Below are positions 1 through 9,201 of a DNA stretch of 64,000 nucleotides, one piece after another. The DNA lies in NCBI RefSeq assembly GCF_020991455.1, contig NZ_JAJMOX010000007.1, forward strand, positions 248,001 to 312,000. The letters are read 5' to 3'. The position numbers were made by a program, and so were the translations under genes. Within the stretch, counting starts at the first letter, position 1, and the number at the start of each line of letters is the position of its first letter. Under the pieces are notes generated by a model that made no database searches, had not been told where the DNA came from, and saw nothing but the letters and a program-made list of their open reading frames with translations. Source of the stretch: Flavobacterium sp. JAS (GTDB lineage: Bacteria > Bacteroidota > Bacteroidia > Flavobacteriales > Flavobacteriaceae).

Positions 1-986
1 ATGTACATACCAAATCCAGAGATTGTCATCCACGGAAGTGCAGACATCAAATGCTTTTGAAACATAAAAGTTGTTATTCCAATAAGCAGCGATCCAATTA
101 GTAATATTAAATGATAATTTTTGAAAGCTTTATAATTGTTTTTCATGCTTCCTAAAAATCCTAAAATAACCAGAACTAATATCGCAATAGGAATTTCTGA
201 ATACATATAAACCGAGATACTTTCTTTATAGCCTAATGAATCCCACAATTCTCTGGCAAAATTATCTCTGAATTCGCGCATTGCCGTAAGCATGGCGTAA
301 AAAACAATAATTATGGTTAATGGAAAAGCAAATTGTTGAAAAAGTGAAACGCGCTCTTTTTTACTAAGTGGTTTTCTTTTTGATTTTAAGGCTAAATCTT
401 CGCTATCAGGATTTGGGATTTTCTCCAAAAACAATGAAAATACAATTAGGGGAATTATAAAAATTAATCCCGAAACAAAAGGCATCCAAAACTCATTGCA
501 TCCCAAAACCTTCAAGACAAATACCCCAACAGATTTTGCAGCTCCAGAGGAAACTATAAAACTTGAACAAAGAATAACGCCTAATAATTCGGTAGTTTTT
601 CTCCCTTCGATATACGAGAAAACGATTCCCCAGATCATTCCTAAAGGCAATCCGTTTATGAATAAAAACAAAATATTGTAAGGCGCCGGCACTAATGCAA
701 AACCCAGTAAAGCCAACTCTGAAATGACAATAAAGCTTATTAAATATAAAATTCTCTTAGCCGATTTTAGCTCAGATATGATCTTGATTCCTAAAAATTT
801 AGAAAGTGTATATCCTAAAACCTGAGCCAAAATCAACAAGATTTTATAGTCAATTCCCCAGAAAGCCATGTGGTCAAATGTGGCTACGGTAAAGGGTTTG
901 CGGAAAGCATACATACAAAAATAAGTACCAAATGCCGCAATGGATGTTTTTAATATAAACCTGAAATTAGATGCTTTTTTAGACAT
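1..986 (-). CDS. Partial MFS-like membrane transporter (DUF5690-like)
   Basis: The start is an ATG at 984-986 on the minus strand. The frame stays open to the left edge, so about 328 residues are visible and the C-terminus is missing. The product is a polytopic inner-membrane protein with many hydrophobic helices. Its N-terminus contains a YxFRKPF-type motif near residue 27, which resembles the first helices of the sugar-phosphate antiporter branch of the major facilitator superfamily. I recall this arrangement as DUF5690, an uncharacterised MFS-related family of Bacteroidota, but could not search for it. The TonB-dependent receptor upstream on the same strand ends at 1144, so outer- and inner-membrane transport of one substrate is possible. 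The substrate is unknown. Confidence 0.6.
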   Translation of the reverse strand, partial: MSKKASNFRFILKTSIAAFGTYFCMYAFRKPFTVATFDHMAFWGIDYKILLILAQVLGYTLSKFLGIKIISELKSAKRILYLISFIVISELALLGFALVPAPYNILFLFINGLPLGMIWGIVFSYIEGRKTTELLGVILCSSFIVSSGAAKSVGVFVLKVLGCNEFWMPFVSGLIFIIPLIVFSLFLEKIPNPDSEDLALKSKRKPLSKKERVSLFQQFAFPLTIIIVFYAMLTAMREFRDNFARELWDSLGYKESISVYMYSEIPIAILVLVILGFLGSMKNNYKAFKNYHLILLIGSLLIGITTFMFQKHLMSALPWMTISGFGMY

Positions 987-1060
987 TAGTTCTTAAATAT
1001 TTAAGGTTATAGATGGTTTGGTGTAAAGTTTTAATGTGTGTTTCTCTATAATTTTTTAGA

Positions 1061-1130
1061 AACTCGCTGGATGTAGTTGATTCAAAAAAAATAAACTGTA
1101 AAAATAAAATCTACCAGCATCCAACGAGTT
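1061..1130. terminator. Inverted repeat between receptor and transporter
   Basis: AACTCGCTGGATG (1061-1073) faces CATCCAACGAGTT (1118-1130), giving 13-bp arms with one mismatch and a 44-nt loop. It lies in the 157-bp gap between two minus-strand genes and may form an RNA hairpin that lowers read-through. There is no T-run, so a terminator function is uncertain. Confidence 0.35.
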
Positions 1131-1143
1131 AACTTATAGTTGT

Positions 1144-4020
1144 CTATAGATTATATTTTAAACCAAGATTGAATTTTGCTCCGTAATATTCTACCTGTTT
1201 TGGTCTGTTTGGAGTTTCTCCAAAATGGTACATTAAAGGCTCGTTCAAAACATTATTTACATCACTAAAGATTGTAAAATGCTCTCCTACTTTATAAGAA
1301 GCCGAGAAATCAAGTGAGTTGTATTTACCGTAATAAATATCATTCATATCTGTATTCTTGGCATTGGCATCAAAGCTTGTTGCATAAGCTCCTTTATGGT
1401 TAAATGCTGCTCTCACGTTAAGTTTTCCCGTTTCATAAAACAATTGTAAGTTGTATAATTCTTTTGCCTGATAAGGAGTTGAGACTTTTCTTCCCTTTGG
1501 ATTATTAGTGTTTTCCCCCAAAGTCATTTCAGAATTCATAAATGTAGCGTTGATCTGAGTTCCAAAATATTTTAAGAATCCCGGTAAAAAGCTGAATCTT
1601 TTTGTGATTCCAAATTCAACTCCGCCAATCCATGCATTTCCGCCATTTGTTGGTGAACTGATTTCGATATCCGGAATTCCGTTTATAGTGCCTTGATAGG
1701 TATCATCAAAAATTGGATCTGTAATCGATTTGTAGAAAACACCTGCATTGATTACTCCAACTTCATCCAGAAAATATTCTCCTAATAAATCAAAGTTCCA
1801 GGAGTACGTCGGGTTCAAATTCGGATTTCCTCCTGCGTATTCACCGTCAATCGTATTCAATGATCCCGCTGGTGAAATGTCCCCAAAGTTGGGTCTTGCA
1901 AATGTTCTGGTTGTAGCAAAACGAAGGTTTAAATTCTCAACAGGAGTATATTTTACATGCAACATCGGCAATACTGATGTATACGTTTTTGTATTCTCGG
2001 CATCAACCACTACATTGTTTTCAACTGTTTTACCGGTAACTTGTGTGATTGTATTGGTTGTTCTAAGGCCTGCTAAAATCGTCCATTTATCTGTTATTGA
2101 ATAAGTTGCCATCGCATAAGCAGACGAGGTAGTTTCACCGACATTAAAGTTTCTGCCTAAACCTTTTCCTAATTCAGGAATTTGAGAATCTGCAGGATTT
2201 AAAACCAAATTCCCCTGAGAGGTATTGTACAAATTATTCATTCCATCGGTAGATAAAACAGGTCCAAAAGTGTTTCCTATATTCGTTCCGGTTTCTCTTC
2301 TCATATAATCTGTTCCACCTGGCTGATTAATTAAATCTGAACCATAGCTTGATAAATATGGTGTTGGAGAACCTGTCCAATTGTAATACTCATCTCTAAA
2401 AGTCGCAATACGGTCTTTGTCTGTTAATTTCGCGCCAAACTTCATTTTAAGATTTTCATTAAAATTGTGCTCGTAGTTTACCGCTGCAATAATATTGTCT
2501 CTCTCTACAATGCTAATTTTATAAAGTTCCAATGTAGAAAACTTCATTTTTGTTGGATCGGTTTTAAAATTTGGATCCGAATAAAAATCAAATATTGACT
2601 TTGGGTTGTTAGGATCCAGCATTCCGCCATCAGCAGCCCAATACGCTCTTGGTCCGCCAGCTCCGCCATTTGCAACAGGAACCGTGTTTAAATATTCAGG
2701 TTTTACCCCAACTCCGCTTTGGTTGAACTGAATTAAAAAATAACTGTTGTCCTGCGCATTTGGAATGTTTCCGTATTTGAATCTGTTTCTATAAGAAGCC
2801 AGACTCCAATCTAAATTTCCGTTTGCCAATTGATGTTTTCCACCCAAATCAATACCAATAAATTGTGTCATTAATTCGTTGTGAATATCTTGCTGCTCCA
2901 CCGTTAAAGCGTTTGTAGTGCTGTTGAATTTGTCAAATCTGATTCTGTGTTTGTAATGCGTTTCAGTATCCGAAAGTCCGCCGTAAGTTGCTTTTAAGAA
3001 AATTTTATCTCTCGAAGAAGGATTAAATTCCATAGCACCATTTAAACCCGTTGTTTTTCTAATTCCGGTATAATCTCTTAACTCTAATCTGTAAACTCCC
3101 TGATCTCCTTGTCTTCTGGCTTCGTAATTATCTGTTGCCCAGTTTCTGTCCCAGTACGTACCATTTATGATGTAGCCGAATTTTCCGTTTTTACTTTTGT
3201 CACCAATGGTAAGGGATCCGCTGTAAATTCCTTTATCTGATTTTTGATTGTATCCGCTAAAAACACTTGCTTTAATGGTTCTTTTTGTTGGAGCGGTCTG
3301 CGTTGTAAAATTCACGCTACCACCAATTGCATCACCATCCATATCTGGCGTAAGTGCTTTTGTAGCTTCAACATAAGCGATAAGATCTGACGGAAAAAAG
3401 TCGAATGCCGTGGCTCTTGAAGTGGTTTCTTCCTCAGCAGTTGGAATTCTGTTTCCGTTGATTGTAGTGGATGACCAAAATGGCGGTAAACCTCTTACCG
3501 AAACAAAACGTCCCTCACCCTGATCTCTTTCGATCGAAACTCCAGGCATACGCTGTACGGTTTCCGCAGCATTACGATCGGGAAGTTTTCCTATTCCATC
3601 AGCGGCAATTACATTTACAATGCTCATTGATTTCTTTTGCATATTGAGCGCTCTTGCCTCACTGTTTCTTTGGCTCATTGCGCTTACTACCACTTCGCTT
3701 AATTCTTTTGAATTGGTTTCTAAACGAATGATTCCTAAACTCACTTGCTCATTATCTTTAACTTCAATCTTTATATTTTTTGTTTCATATCCTATGTATG
3801 CGATTTGTAAATCTAAACTACCAGATCTAACATCCTGAATTGTAAAATAACCACTGAAATCAGTTGTTGCTTTTTGATTGTTAGATAATATAATAGTTGC
3901 TCCCGGCAATGGAGATTGTGAGTCGGTAACGGTTCCGCTTATTGTAGCTTTTTGCGCGGTCATGTTCTGCGCAAAAAAAGCAATCGAAAAAATAAAAATT
4001 GCCTTGTAAATAGTTTTCAT
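1144..4020 (-). CDS. TonB-dependent outer-membrane receptor
   Basis: This 958-residue outer-membrane receptor takes up a ligand using TonB energy. In order it has a signal peptide (about 1-22), a carboxypeptidase-like regulatory beta-sandwich (about 24-100), a plug domain (about 130-240, with the SVRGLPP stretch) and a long beta-barrel ending in an aromatic-rich strand (NLGLKYNL). It lacks an STN signalling domain and has no SusD partner, so it is a plain transporter rather than a SusC. The minus-strand neighbour at 1-986 may be the matching inner-membrane carrier. The 470-bp upstream gap is shared with a divergent dehydrogenase and holds three copies of a TTTACAAATAGTAAA-like palindrome. The substrate cannot be read from the sequence. 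Confidence 0.88.
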   Translation of the reverse strand: MKTIYKAIFIFSIAFFAQNMTAQKATISGTVTDSQSPLPGATIILSNNQKATTDFSGYFTIQDVRSGSLDLQIAYIGYETKNIKIEVKDNEQVSLGIIRLETNSKELSEVVVSAMSQRNSEARALNMQKKSMSIVNVIAADGIGKLPDRNAAETVQRMPGVSIERDQGEGRFVSVRGLPPFWSSTTINGNRIPTAEEETTSRATAFDFFPSDLIAYVEATKALTPDMDGDAIGGSVNFTTQTAPTKRTIKASVFSGYNQKSDKGIYSGSLTIGDKSKNGKFGYIINGTYWDRNWATDNYEARRQGDQGVYRLELRDYTGIRKTTGLNGAMEFNPSSRDKIFLKATYGGLSDTETHYKHRIRFDKFNSTTNALTVEQQDIHNELMTQFIGIDLGGKHQLANGNLDWSLASYRNRFKYGNIPNAQDNSYFLIQFNQSGVGVKPEYLNTVPVANGGAGGPRAYWAADGGMLDPNNPKSIFDFYSDPNFKTDPTKMKFSTLELYKISIVERDNIIAAVNYEHNFNENLKMKFGAKLTDKDRIATFRDEYYNWTGSPTPYLSSYGSDLINQPGGTDYMRRETGTNIGNTFGPVLSTDGMNNLYNTSQGNLVLNPADSQIPELGKGLGRNFNVGETTSSAYAMATYSITDKWTILAGLRTTNTITQVTGKTVENNVVVDAENTKTYTSVLPMLHVKYTPVENLNLRFATTRTFARPNFGDISPAGSLNTIDGEYAGGNPNLNPTYSWNFDLLGEYFLDEVGVINAGVFYKSITDPIFDDTYQGTINGIPDIEISSPTNGGNAWIGGVEFGITKRFSFLPGFLKYFGTQINATFMNSEMTLGENTNNPKGRKVSTPYQAKELYNLQLFYETGKLNVRAAFNHKGAYATSFDANAKNTDMNDIYYGKYNSLDFSASYKVGEHFTIFSDVNNVLNEPLMYHFGETPNRPKQVEYYGAKFNLGLKYNL

Positions 4021-4030
4021 GGTTATTTTG

Positions 4031-4317
4031 TTTACAAATATTAAATTTATTAAAGCAAATAAACAATGATTTTTATAAATAGTAAATAAATGAAAATTAT
4101 GTAATTGTTAAAGAAAAGCAAATTTCCTGGCTCGCTTTGTTAAGAATTTGTAAAAACTAAAAACACTAATCAATTGAAAATGATATCAAAAATCCTTTAA
4201 TTACAAGGCAAACAGCAGCTTTTGAAGAGTATTTTATACAAAAGAGAAAACGATTTCCAAGCAAACATTCCTTAACAATTCCATTTTGAAATCGCTTACT
4301 TATTTACAAATAGTAAA
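4031..4317. promoter_or_regulatory. Three TTTACAAATAGTAAA-like sites
   Basis: Three related 15-mers with TTTAC/GTAAA half-sites lie at 4031-4045 (tttacaaatattaaa), 4072-4086 (tttataaatagtaaa) and 4303-4317 (tttacaaatagtaaa, with perfect half-sites). They sit in the divergent region between the TonB receptor and the dehydrogenase, two of them within 70 bp of the receptor start. They look like operators for one dimeric regulator. The regulator is not identified. Confidence 0.4.
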
Positions 4318-4387
4318 CTTTTTGAATAATATTTTACAAATTTGAGCTATGCCATCTTCAAAATACCAACTCAAAACCTTTTGAAAT

Positions 4388-4458
4388 AAAATGACGTTTT
4401 AAACAAAGTAAAATGACATTCTAAACAAACTCCGTCTCTTATCTTCCCTCTAATTTTG
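4388..4458 (+). promoter_or_regulatory. Promoter with AraC-type tandem direct repeat
   Basis: Two 20-bp direct repeats, aaaatgacgttttaaacaaa (4388-4407) and aaaatgacattctaaacaaa (4410-4429), differ at two bases and start 22 bp apart, about two helix turns. They end just upstream of where the -33 element of the -7 box TAATTTTG (4451-4458) would fall. Direct repeats at this spacing abutting a promoter are typical of AraC-family activators. An AraC regulator gene lies at 7215. Confidence 0.55.
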
Positions 4459-4490
4459 CCTTATAACAATTAGATAAAAAATACACAAAA

Positions 4491-5486
4491 ATGAAAACAA
4501 GCAATTATCAGGGAGCTTTCCAAAAACCAATTGGTTCTGGATTCAATGCAAAATCAACTACATCCGAAGTTATTAAAGGAATTGACCTTACGGGAAAAAT
4601 TGCCATTGTCACCGGCGGAAATACCGGAATTGGCTTAGAAACTGTAAAAACTCTGGCAAGCGCCGGCGCAACAGTAATTGTTCCTGCCAGAGATATCGAC
4701 AAAGCAAGGAAAAACTTAGACGGAATCCCCAATGTAGAATTAGAAACTATGGATTTAATGCATCCTGATTCTATAGAGGCTTTTGCTCAAAAATTCCTTT
4801 CCTCTCAAAGACCTTTACATATACTGATTAATAATGCCGGAATTATGTGGGTTCCGTATCGTCGTGACAACCGCGGAATCGAATCGCAATTGGCTACCAA
4901 TTATCTAGCTCAATTTCAACTTACAGCAAGATTATGGCCAGCGCTTAAAAAAGCCAAATCTGCCAGAGTAATTAGTGTATCATCACAAGGACATCAGTTT
5001 GGTACTTTTGATTTTGATGACCCTAATTTTTTATACAAAGAATATGAAACCCTGCAGGCTTACGGACAATCAAAAACGGCTTGTAATTTATTTGCTTTAG
5101 AATTAGACAATCGCGCTCAAGCGTTTGGCGTGAGATCTTATTCGCTTCATCCGGGATCTATTAGTGGTACCGAACTTGCCAGAGAAGCCTCATTAGAATT
5201 ATTCCAAAAAATGGGTTTCTGTGATGCCGATGGGAATATTCTACCGGAAATCGTAGCCAATTTAAAAACGATTCCGCAAGGCGCAGCTACAACGGTTTGG
5301 TGCGCAACGAGTCCGCTTCTTGATACTATTGGAGGTGTATATTGTGAAGATGTTGAAATCGCGTCTATTTCAACTGAACCCTCTGTAACTCCGGGCGTAA
5401 AATTATATTCGCTTGACCAGGAAAATGCCAAAAGATTATGGTCATTTAGTGAAGAAATGACAGGAATAACTTTTGATGTTCTTTAA
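4491..5486 (+). CDS. Short-chain dehydrogenase/reductase
   Basis: This is a 331-residue cytoplasmic NAD(P)-dependent oxidoreductase of the classical/extended SDR type, close in pattern to retinol dehydrogenase-like enzymes. Visible motifs are the Rossmann TGGNTGIG near residue 40, LINNAGIM near 111, a catalytic serine in VISVSSQ and YGQSK (Tyr and Lys) near 192. About 30 residues precede the Rossmann fold. The substrate cannot be predicted. It is a single transcription unit with its own TAnnTTTG promoter and tandem direct repeats just upstream, which suggests induction by an AraC-type activator. Confidence 0.85.
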   Translation: MKTSNYQGAFQKPIGSGFNAKSTTSEVIKGIDLTGKIAIVTGGNTGIGLETVKTLASAGATVIVPARDIDKARKNLDGIPNVELETMDLMHPDSIEAFAQKFLSSQRPLHILINNAGIMWVPYRRDNRGIESQLATNYLAQFQLTARLWPALKKAKSARVISVSSQGHQFGTFDFDDPNFLYKEYETLQAYGQSKTACNLFALELDNRAQAFGVRSYSLHPGSISGTELAREASLELFQKMGFCDADGNILPEIVANLKTIPQGAATTVWCATSPLLDTIGGVYCEDVEIASISTEPSVTPGVKLYSLDQENAKRLWSFSEEMTGITFDVL

Positions 5487-5643
5487 TGTGAAATATCTTT
5501 TGTGAGATGAAAGATGTTAAATAGTTAAGTTGCCGTTGTTTATAGGCGGCAACTTTCTATTGGATAAAGGTTGTTTCTTTGTTTATTTTAAATTTCAGAA
5601 TAATTGTGATTTTAGTCAATTTGACTAAGGTTTTTTGTCTAAC

Positions 5644-5675
5644 AAAAAAAATGGCGCTATACAGCACCATTTTTT
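5644..5675. terminator. Terminator hairpin
   Basis: AAAAAATGGCGC and GCACCATTTTTT form a stem with one C/A mismatch around a short loop, flanked by A and T runs. It sits 35 bp past the end of the minus-strand sugar dehydrogenase and can also serve the plus-strand gene at 4491. Confidence 0.6.
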
Positions 5676-5709
5676 GTATTCTTTTATAAAAGAACGTTGA
5701 AATTGATTC

Positions 5710-6936
5710 TTATTTTTTGTCGATTTTATACAACCTTCCACCATCGGTAATGGCGTATAAAGCTCCGTCATTTCCTTGTGTTACATCTCTAAAACGTTGG
5801 TTTTCTGAAGCCAGAAGTCTTTCTTCACCAATTACTTTATTATCTTTTATAGCAAGACGCACGATATGCATTCCGCTTAAAGCGCCTATGAAAAGATTAT
5901 TTTGCCATTCAGGAACGCGATTACCAGTATAAAAAGTCATTCCGCTTGGCGAAACTACCGGATCCCAATAATAAACCGGTTGTTCTAAACCATCTTGTTG
6001 CTGAATTCCTGCACCAACTTTTTCTCCGCTATATTCGATTCCGTATGTAATTGTTGGCCATCCGTAATTTGCACCTGCTTTTATACGGTTTATTTCATCT
6101 CCACCTCTTGGTCCGTGCTCTGCCAACCAAATTTCGTTTGTCACGGGATTAAGTGCTAAGCCTTGTGGATTTCGATGACCATAACTATACAATTCCGGTA
6201 AAGCTCCACTTTGCGTAAAAGTAGGATTTCCGCTTGCGGGCTGCCCATCTTTTGTTATTCTGATTACTTTTCCCAAACCTGTTGCAACAGATTGTGCCAA
6301 TGGTCTTGTTTCTAATACAGAACGTTCTCCTGTACTTATTACAAGAGAACCCGTTTTATCAAAAAGAATACGTCCGCCATAATGCAGCGTACTTGCGTTG
6401 GCAGGTTTAGCTCTGTAAATTACGGTTGCTCCTTCGATTGTTTTTTCGTCAGCTGATAATTTTCCTTTGGCCACAGCGGTATTATTTCCGCCTGTTGTAG
6501 CTTCTGCAAAAACCCAATAAATCATACGATTTGCAGTAAATTCCGGATCAATAGTTAATCCTAATAATCCACCTTGTCCGGCAGCATTAACAGCAGGAAT
6601 ACCAGTTATAGGAGCACTCAAAACTCCGGCTGTAGTTGCAATACGCATAGTTCCGGTTTTCTCGGTAATTAATAATCTGCCATCGGGAAGACTTTTTATT
6701 CCCCAAGGACTTGTTAAGCTTGTAGCAAGAACAACTCCTTCATAAGGTGTATTGGTTTGAACGCCATTTATACGGGTTTGCCCTTCGAATGCAGGTTTGT
6801 AAGTTGTGTTAGGGGCATTTGCTTCTACAGGAGTTGTGATTGTACCTGGATTTGAATCGATATCTTTGTCCTTTGAGCAACTAAATAAGGTCATTAGCAC
6901 GCTCGAAACAATAGTAATTTGGTTAATAGTTCTCAT
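5710..6936 (-). CDS. PQQ-dependent sugar dehydrogenase-like lipoprotein
   Basis: This 408-residue secreted lipoprotein has a signal peptide ending in a lipobox (LFSC, Cys about 20). The body is the six-bladed propeller of the soluble glucose/sorbosone dehydrogenase family. Family-typical stretches are the substrate-site GxRI block, STGERS near 205, YGHRNPQGLALNP near 256 and LAEHGPRGGDEIN near 276. It is expected to oxidise an aldose or related sugar in the periplasm or at the cell surface with PQQ as cofactor. PQQ would have to come from outside or from genes not seen here. It is divergent from an AraC regulator, the most obvious candidate controller. Confidence 0.85.
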   Translation of the reverse strand: MRTINQITIVSSVLMTLFSCSKDKDIDSNPGTITTPVEANAPNTTYKPAFEGQTRINGVQTNTPYEGVVLATSLTSPWGIKSLPDGRLLITEKTGTMRIATTAGVLSAPITGIPAVNAAGQGGLLGLTIDPEFTANRMIYWVFAEATTGGNNTAVAKGKLSADEKTIEGATVIYRAKPANASTLHYGGRILFDKTGSLVISTGERSVLETRPLAQSVATGLGKVIRITKDGQPASGNPTFTQSGALPELYSYGHRNPQGLALNPVTNEIWLAEHGPRGGDEINRIKAGANYGWPTITYGIEYSGEKVGAGIQQQDGLEQPVYYWDPVVSPSGMTFYTGNRVPEWQNNLFIGALSGMHIVRLAIKDNKVIGEERLLASENQRFRDVTQGNDGALYAITDGGRLYKIDKK

Positions 6937-7156
6937 AGGTTTGGGGCTTTAATGATTAAAAAAAATACAAATAGTAGATGTTTTAATTTACAACAAAACA
7001 AAAATCTTAAATTAAAATTAAAAAAAGTTATATAATTTATGAGAAAAGTTATACGATTATACTCTTTTAAATATAAATTTTCTATCTCTTAAGGATAGAT
7101 TAGATAAGATTAAAAGCTAAAGAACAGAAAAAATTTAAATCCTGTGCAAATGTCTC

Positions 7157-7164
7157 TAACTTTG
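7157..7164 (+). promoter_or_regulatory. -7 box of the AraC regulator gene
   Basis: TAACTTTG matches the Bacteroidota -7 consensus TAnnTTTG. It overlaps a GTG that would open a longer frame, so the message should begin near 7170 and translation at the ATG at 7215. No clear TTG is seen at -33. Confidence 0.6.
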
Positions 7165-7214
7165 TGAAACTTCATATATTTCGATTAAAATATAACATCT
7201 CATCACCACAACAA

Positions 7215-8036
7215 ATGGAATACGAAGCAAAATATATAACCCCAGATATCAAGCTTTCTTGTTATGAAGATAAGTTTTTTAAATCTGATATTATCTTTGA
7301 TCAGCACATGTTGGTTTGGTTTATTTCGGGTGAAACTAAGATTGTGCAAACAGATGGAATCCATATTTTTAAGAAAGGAGATATTTTTCTGATTCCCAGA
7401 AATCAGTTGGCAACGATAATAAATTATCCAAAAGACGGGCAACCTCATAAAACCGTCGTTATGCATTTGTCTACCGAAAAACTGAAAGATTTCTATGCAA
7501 AACTAGATGTAAAACCCAAAACCAATATTCAGCCAAAAATATATTCTTATAACAATCATCCATTACTGGAAAGTTGTCTTGCGTCGTTAATTCCGTATTT
7601 TGAGATGACAACGCTTCCCGAGAATATCGCCGACTTAAAAATAACCGAAGCTATTAGTATTCTCAGATCAATTGACAGCAAAATAGATAATATCCTGGCA
7701 AATTTTGAAGAACCGGGAAAAATAGATTTGGTTAATTTTATGGAACGTAACTTTATGTTCAATATGCCACTGGAAAGATTAGGATATCTAACAGGCAGGA
7801 GTTTGTCGACTTTTAACAGAGATTTTAAAAAGTCTTTTAATACTACTCCTCAAAAATGGCTGACTAAAAAACGGCTCGATCTGGCACATTATCAACTGAC
7901 TAAAAACAAGAAAAAAACAATTGATGTTTGTTATGAAGTGGGTTTCGAGAACCTATCGCATTTCTCTTATGCTTTTAAAAAACAATTTGGTTATACTGCA
8001 ACAGAATTACTTCGTGTGGATCATCAAATAAATTAG
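7215..8036 (+). CDS. AraC-family transcriptional regulator
   Basis: This is a 273-residue DNA-binding regulator. The first two-thirds form a cupin-like sensor domain (LVWFISGETKI ... KKGDIFLIP), and the last 100 residues carry two helix-turn-helix motifs ending with the family signature around VGFENLSHFSYAFKKQFG. The longer frame begins at a GTG at 7164, but that codon lies in the -7 box, so I place the start at the ATG at 7215. It faces the PQQ-type dehydrogenase across 278 bp. It may also act on the tandem repeats at 4388-4429. The effector is unknown. Confidence 0.85.
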   Translation: MEYEAKYITPDIKLSCYEDKFFKSDIIFDQHMLVWFISGETKIVQTDGIHIFKKGDIFLIPRNQLATIINYPKDGQPHKTVVMHLSTEKLKDFYAKLDVKPKTNIQPKIYSYNNHPLLESCLASLIPYFEMTTLPENIADLKITEAISILRSIDSKIDNILANFEEPGKIDLVNFMERNFMFNMPLERLGYLTGRSLSTFNRDFKKSFNTTPQKWLTKKRLDLAHYQLTKNKKKTIDVCYEVGFENLSHFSYAFKKQFGYTATELLRVDHQIN

Positions 8037-8048
8037 ATAACTATAACA

Positions 8049-8194
8049 TTTTAACACATAGAAACATAGAGTTTGAACTGTGATAAAACACGTTTCACTT
8101 ATTTAAAAGGCACATAACTCGCTATATGAAAGAAATGAATTTCTTTTTTATATTCTTTTTTACACCTAAAAATCTATGTTTCTATGTGTTTAAA
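8049..8194. repeat. MITE-like element with terminal inverted repeats
   Basis: The left end (8049-8070) and right end (8173-8194) are 22-bp inverted repeats with core ACACATAGAAACATAGA. Inside is the 17-mer CGTTTCACTTATTTAAA (8091-8107). The right end plus five more bases (8168-8194, 27 bp) is an exact reverse complement of 14942-14968, which is followed by the same 17-mer. It has no coding capacity. It fills the gap between the convergent AraC and MarR genes. Confidence 0.65.
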
Positions 8195-8199
8195 TAATA

Positions 8200-8688
8200 T
8201 TACTGATCTTCATTTTTGCTCTTTAATTGTAAAGCTCTTTGCAAAAAACTCTGATGTAAAATCTTGTTTTCGGCCTCGTCAATGGCTTTGAGCAAATTAT
8301 TCTGATTGTCGGCAATATCAGAAAGAACTTGCGTCATTACGCCCCAAACAGGTTCCATTTGCGAGATAAGCTCCTGCCCTTTTATGGTTAAAACTATCAG
8401 TCGTTTGCGCTCGTCTATTTTATCTTTTTTGGAACGAATCAGTTTTTGTTTTTCCAATTCTTTTAGCAAACTAATGGTTGAAGGATGTGTATAACCAATC
8501 TCATTTGCAATTTCAACAACGCTTAAAACTCCTTTGTGATGTAAAGTATAAATCACCGGAAACCATTTAGGCTCAAAGTCAATTCCGTATGATTTATAAA
8601 ATAAGGCCCCGTCTTTACGTAATTGCTCACTCAGACGCTGCAATCGTGTCGAAATAGCTAAAATTCCAGATTCGTTAATAATATTCAT
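8200..8688 (-). CDS. MarR-family transcriptional regulator
   Basis: This 162-residue winged-helix repressor has the family pattern: an N-terminal dimerisation helix, then the HTH GVLSVVEIANEIGYTHPSTISLLKELEKQKLI (about residues 54-85) and the wing with the DERKRL motif. Its start follows the stop of the GNAT gene by 3 bp, so both are co-transcribed from the promoter near 9209. A palindrome over that -7 box would allow self-repression. MarR and GNAT domains also occur fused in one protein in other bacteria, so this looks like the split version. The ligand is unknown. Confidence 0.85.
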   Translation of the reverse strand: MNIINESGILAISTRLQRLSEQLRKDGALFYKSYGIDFEPKWFPVIYTLHHKGVLSVVEIANEIGYTHPSTISLLKELEKQKLIRSKKDKIDERKRLIVLTIKGQELISQMEPVWGVMTQVLSDIADNQNNLLKAIDEAENKILHQSFLQRALQLKSKNEDQ

Positions 8689-8691
8689 TCC

Positions 8692-9183
8692 TTATTTTTT
8701 TAGTTGTAAATGACAAAATACATTGTCGGCGCTCATAACCGGAAAAGTTGTTGGAAGCGATTCTTTTGCAATGCGTACAAAATCATTTCTTTCGTAGAAA
8801 CGCAAAGCAGCTTCCAGTATCGTTATTGTTCCCAAATATAAATCATCAATTTGATTTTCTTTGCAATAATCAATCAAAGTCTCTAATAATTTCTGCGCAA
8901 TGGAGAACTCTTTTCCGCGGAATTCCTTTTTTACAAACATCTTTCTTATTGCAGCTTCACTGTCATTAAACTTCACTAAAGCAATTGTACCAACCAATTC
9001 ATCATTAATAAAAGCGCCCCAGAATCCACCACCACTGGCATAATAAAAGTTTGTTATATTCAATAAATCCGGTTGATCTTCTAATGTAATAGGAACATTA
9101 AACTCCTTCTGCTGAATGCTTAAAACTAAATCTACTACAGCATCTGCATATTTATTTTCAATTGGGATAATTATCGGTTTCAT
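8692..9183 (-). CDS. GNAT-family N-acetyltransferase
   Basis: This is a 163-residue acetyl-CoA-dependent N-acetyltransferase. The GNAT core is visible: GALVGTIAL-like strand 4 (ELVGTIALV), then MFVKKEFRGKEFSIAQKLLE, which is motif A with the pyrophosphate loop (R/Q-x-x-G/A) in the slightly altered form RGKEFS, and the C-terminal strand ALRFYERNDF. A longer frame begins at a TTG at 9204, but that codon lies in the -7 box TAGTTTTG (9202-9209), so the ATG at 9183 is preferred. It is the first gene of a two-gene operon with the MarR regulator. The substrate is unknown. Confidence 0.82.
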   Translation of the reverse strand: MKPIIIPIENKYADAVVDLVLSIQQKEFNVPITLEDQPDLLNITNFYYASGGGFWGAFINDELVGTIALVKFNDSEAAIRKMFVKKEFRGKEFSIAQKLLETLIDYCKENQIDDLYLGTITILEAALRFYERNDFVRIAKESLPTTFPVMSADNVFCHLQLKK

Positions 9184-9201
9184 ATCAATAAAATTAAAAC
9201 G

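Noticed and set aside
496..681. A 61-residue plus-strand open frame
   Set aside because: It lies antisense within the partial DUF5690-like transporter, which has clear membrane-protein composition.
7164..7214. N-terminal extension of the AraC regulator from a GTG
   Set aside because: The GTG is the last base triplet region of the -7 box TAACTTTG, so it would not be in the message.
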